Assembly: GCF_025094135.1 (NCBI RefSeq)
Contig: NW_026252377.1
Coordinates: forward strand, 62,001-126,000
Length of the DNA stretch: 64,000 nt
Origin: Mucor mucedo
Lineage: Eukaryota; Mucoromycota; Mucoromycetes; Mucorales; Mucoraceae
Direction of reading: 5' to 3'
Shown here piece by piece: positions 61,752 through 64,000 of the stretch. Within the stretch, counting starts at the first letter, position 1; each line of letters starts with the position of its first letter. The notes below the pieces were generated by a model that had not been told where the DNA came from, did no database searches, and saw only the letters and a list, made by a program, of their open reading frames with translations. A program made the translations under genes and the position numbers.

Positions 61752-63175
61752 ATGGGTATTAAACCGTTTATCTCGATTGATTTGAAGGAAGATAGAGCTT
61801 ATTATCAAGATGAAAGTATCCCAATTGTAATCAGTTTGCGCCTTGAAAAGGAATGGAGTAACCCTTCTCTTTTTGTCAGCTTTAAAGGATATGCTAGCTC
61901 TTACAAAAATAGTACTAGGCAGCACAACGAGAAAATTTTCGAAGATGAAAAATCGATCCCCATCGAAAATTATGATAAGCAACCGTACAACATGACATAC
62001 GAGATTGATCACATTGTAAAGGTTGACGAGGGTAAAGAAATTCCTAGCTCCAAAGACGTAAGCATATATAAAAAATTCCTGAAAACAATACCTTTAAAGT
62101 CTTTTTAACTAGCATGAAGGTGGCAATGGTGGTAAAATCGAATATATGATCGAAGTTCGCTTGGAATCAATTGGGTTTTTTGGAAATACTAAACCCCTCG
62201 CACGTCAGATAATTATAGTCAAGCTTCTTGAAAAATTAGATATATCTAAAAACAGACTAATCGAATCACAGAAATCGACTGATTACTGGCCCGTTGCGAG
62301 TCGAGAAGCAGACATGTGTCAGCTGTCAGCCTATATCCCGCGTGAAGGATGGCTACGTGGTGCTTCAGTTGAAGTTCAGATCGATTTTAAACAACCCGTA
62401 TCATATAACCATGTAAGCTATGTGACAGTTGAACTAATCAGCCAAGAATCTATCGCTTTAGCAAAAGACAGGTAGGAGGAGAGAATAACTTATATTACTT
62501 TGCCACTAAACTTTATTTTATTTTTAAAACAGCGTACTAGATCTTAGTTACAAGTTGAACGAGAAAATCATTTCAAAGGATACAAGAGATGTGGAAATGC
62601 ACTCAACAATCAATCGAATGAGAGTTTTCAATCAACAAATTTATTTTTCTCTTTTGCCTGAGCTAATACCAACAATAAGTACATCCGTTGCCAAGGTGGT
62701 TAACTTAAATTACAAACTTCGTGTTTCGGTTGTACTCCCTGGAAAAAACAAAAATCTACGTGTGGATTTGCCTCTTGTTATTGGTACGACAACAACTTTA
62801 ACATCAGAGCCTAATAACAAACCTCATACTCGTGCGGCTACTCCAAACATGACCGAGTATCAAGATGATCCAGGTGAATATACTACAGATTCAGATAGAT
62901 CTTCCCCATGCTCAATTCGGTGCTCTGAATGTGCACTTCCTTTTACTTTAACTATGCCCCAACCTCCTGTCTATTATCATAACTGTCCCGAAGATTATCT
63001 TCAGGCACCAGCAGAAGGAAACACTTACTTTTCACCTGCCAGTAGTACAGCGTACATGTCACCAATTGTAAATGCCTCATCTGCAAGCAGCCCGACACCA
63101 TATCATTCTGCTAATACCAGTGGCACATCACGCACATATGAATGTTTTATGCAGAAACCGGCATCCAGATTTTGA
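61752..63175 (+). CDS. Arrestin-domain protein (alpha-arrestin-like)
   Basis: Three exons (61752-62057, 62113-62471, 62533-63175) give 435 residues. An arrestin N-like beta-sandwich (about 1-190: FISIDLKEDRAYYQDESIPI, YMIEVRLESIGFFGN) is followed by an arrestin C-like domain (about 190-340: IPREGWLRGASVEVQIDF, LNYKLRVSVVLPG, LRVDLPLVIGT). Fungal alpha-arrestins link membrane transporters to Rsp5-type ubiquitin ligases for endocytosis. The tail contains PPVYY, a good PY-type ligase-binding motif (core PPVY), in a Pro/Ser-rich C-terminus; this supports the role. The last exon stops at 63175 (PASRF). A second frame overlapping the end (63072-63281, DFDTLQRVFESSEETVFSPI) also looks coding, so an alternative 3' splice or a frameshift near 63150 is possible. 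It might act on the transporters in this window, but nothing shows that. Confidence 0.85.
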
Positions 63176-64000
63176 TACTCTCCAGCGGGTATTTGAATCT
63201 TCTGAAGAAACTGTCTTTTCACCCATACAAGATAACGCAAAGTATACCAAAGTCTATGAGTTTGAGGTTGGGATATTATAAAATACCACCTATAAATAAA
63301 CAATTGTAATGCGAGTGATATCGTTATCGACCCATTTTTGTTTAAAATTTGTATATCATAAAATAGCGATTCTTCAAAATAGCATGGTATGTCTAATTTT
63401 CTCTTGAGATTTGGAGCGATTTCGAGAGTTTCAATGGAAATTTAGGTAGTACTAGCTGAAAATTAAGCAGTATACAAGTACTTCTATAAAACACAAAATG
63501 CTCTCCCAAAGATCGTTTAACAATTTACAAATTATCAAAGAACGATAAATAAAAATAATTATTGATATATAGAACATACTCATTTTATGATTGATATTCT
63601 ATAAATATCTCTAATGTTGTTTGTAGTCCGAGTTGTCAGTTACTGATGAATCATTAACTATCAACACCTTCAGCAGTAGCAATAGAAACTGTGTAATCGG
63701 TATTTCGATCATTCTGCCATTATATACGAACTATTACCCTGAATGTAATTGTTTTAAATAGAGAACAAGATGTTCTTTTAATCTTTTTGCTTTTCTCTAG
63801 TGACTTTATAGAATTTTGTCTAGACCGTTACTTATGAAACGTTGTGTTTTCTAGTTTACCTTGCTGAGGTAAAGTAAAGATAGAAACTAGCATTGAGTGT
63901 GAAATTGATTTTTGATTTTTAGATGTAATGGGGTAGGATGATATACGCATTATTCGTAGGACGTTGGTTTAAACATCGTACTTCTTACATATGTTTTTAC
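63176..64000. other. 3' flank to window end
   Basis: About 825 bases, AT-rich. Apart from the possible coding tail of the arrestin gene up to 63281, no gene is seen up to the edge. Confidence 0.5.

Noticed and set aside
1..64000. tRNA, rRNA, CRISPR or bacterial mobile elements
   Set aside because: No cloverleaf with GGTTCGA-type arm, no rRNA words, no spaced direct repeats; the window is nuclear fungal DNA.

Overview
This is a eukaryotic, clearly fungal window. AT-rich intergenic DNA with long A/T runs, genes split by short introns (mostly about 40-90 nt, GT...AG), T- or CT-rich tracts just before start codons, and the gene set itself point to an early-diverging fungus, most likely Mucoromycota (Mucorales-like). 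That set includes a fungal-type PKC1, a Spc98-type gamma-tubulin complex protein, EXS/ERD1, a secreted DPP5-like peptidase and oligopeptide transporters. The taxonomy is inferred from gene content and style only. I see no rRNA, tRNA, CRISPR or prokaryotic features.

Layout. 0-7 kb: a nucleolin-like RNA-binding protein (-), a four-helix MARVEL-like membrane protein (+), then a gene-poor stretch with GC-rich inverted repeats, a dispersed repeat (also at the left edge) and a decayed multi-exon gene. 7-16 kb: a TBC RabGAP (-), a secreted S9 peptidase (-), a His/Gly-rich secreted protein (+), QCR9 of respiratory complex III (+) and the mitochondrial Fe-S P-loop protein IND1/NUBPL (-). 16-44 kb: three paralogous oligopeptide transporter (OPT) genes, A (+), B (-) and C (-), about 765 aa each with identical two-intron structures. 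Their 5' flanks are homologous, and a fourth copy of that flank has no gene. ERD1 (+), PKC1 (-) and a TPC1-type mitochondrial carrier (-) lie between A and B. 44-52 kb: GCP3/Spc98 (-), a PHO84-type phosphate permease (-) and a small two-zinc-finger factor (-). 52-64 kb: an F-box protein (+), a NELF-B homologue (+), the nucleotide-excision-repair nuclease XPG/RAD2 (+) and an arrestin-domain protein (+).

There is no operon-like logic; this is an ordinary nuclear gene neighbourhood. Recurrent themes are nutrient uptake (three OPTs, phosphate permease, secreted peptidase, arrestin-type adaptor), mitochondrial function (QCR9, IND1, TPC1) and RNA polymerase II or DNA-repair functions (NELF-B, RAD2). 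The points most worth a second look are the NELF-B homologue (NELF is absent from the yeasts usually studied), the OPT cluster with four recurring 5' flanks and a shared palindrome, and a reading-frame break in the RAD2 spacer. Exon borders were placed by hand from splice consensus, phase and family similarity; where they are uncertain I say so.
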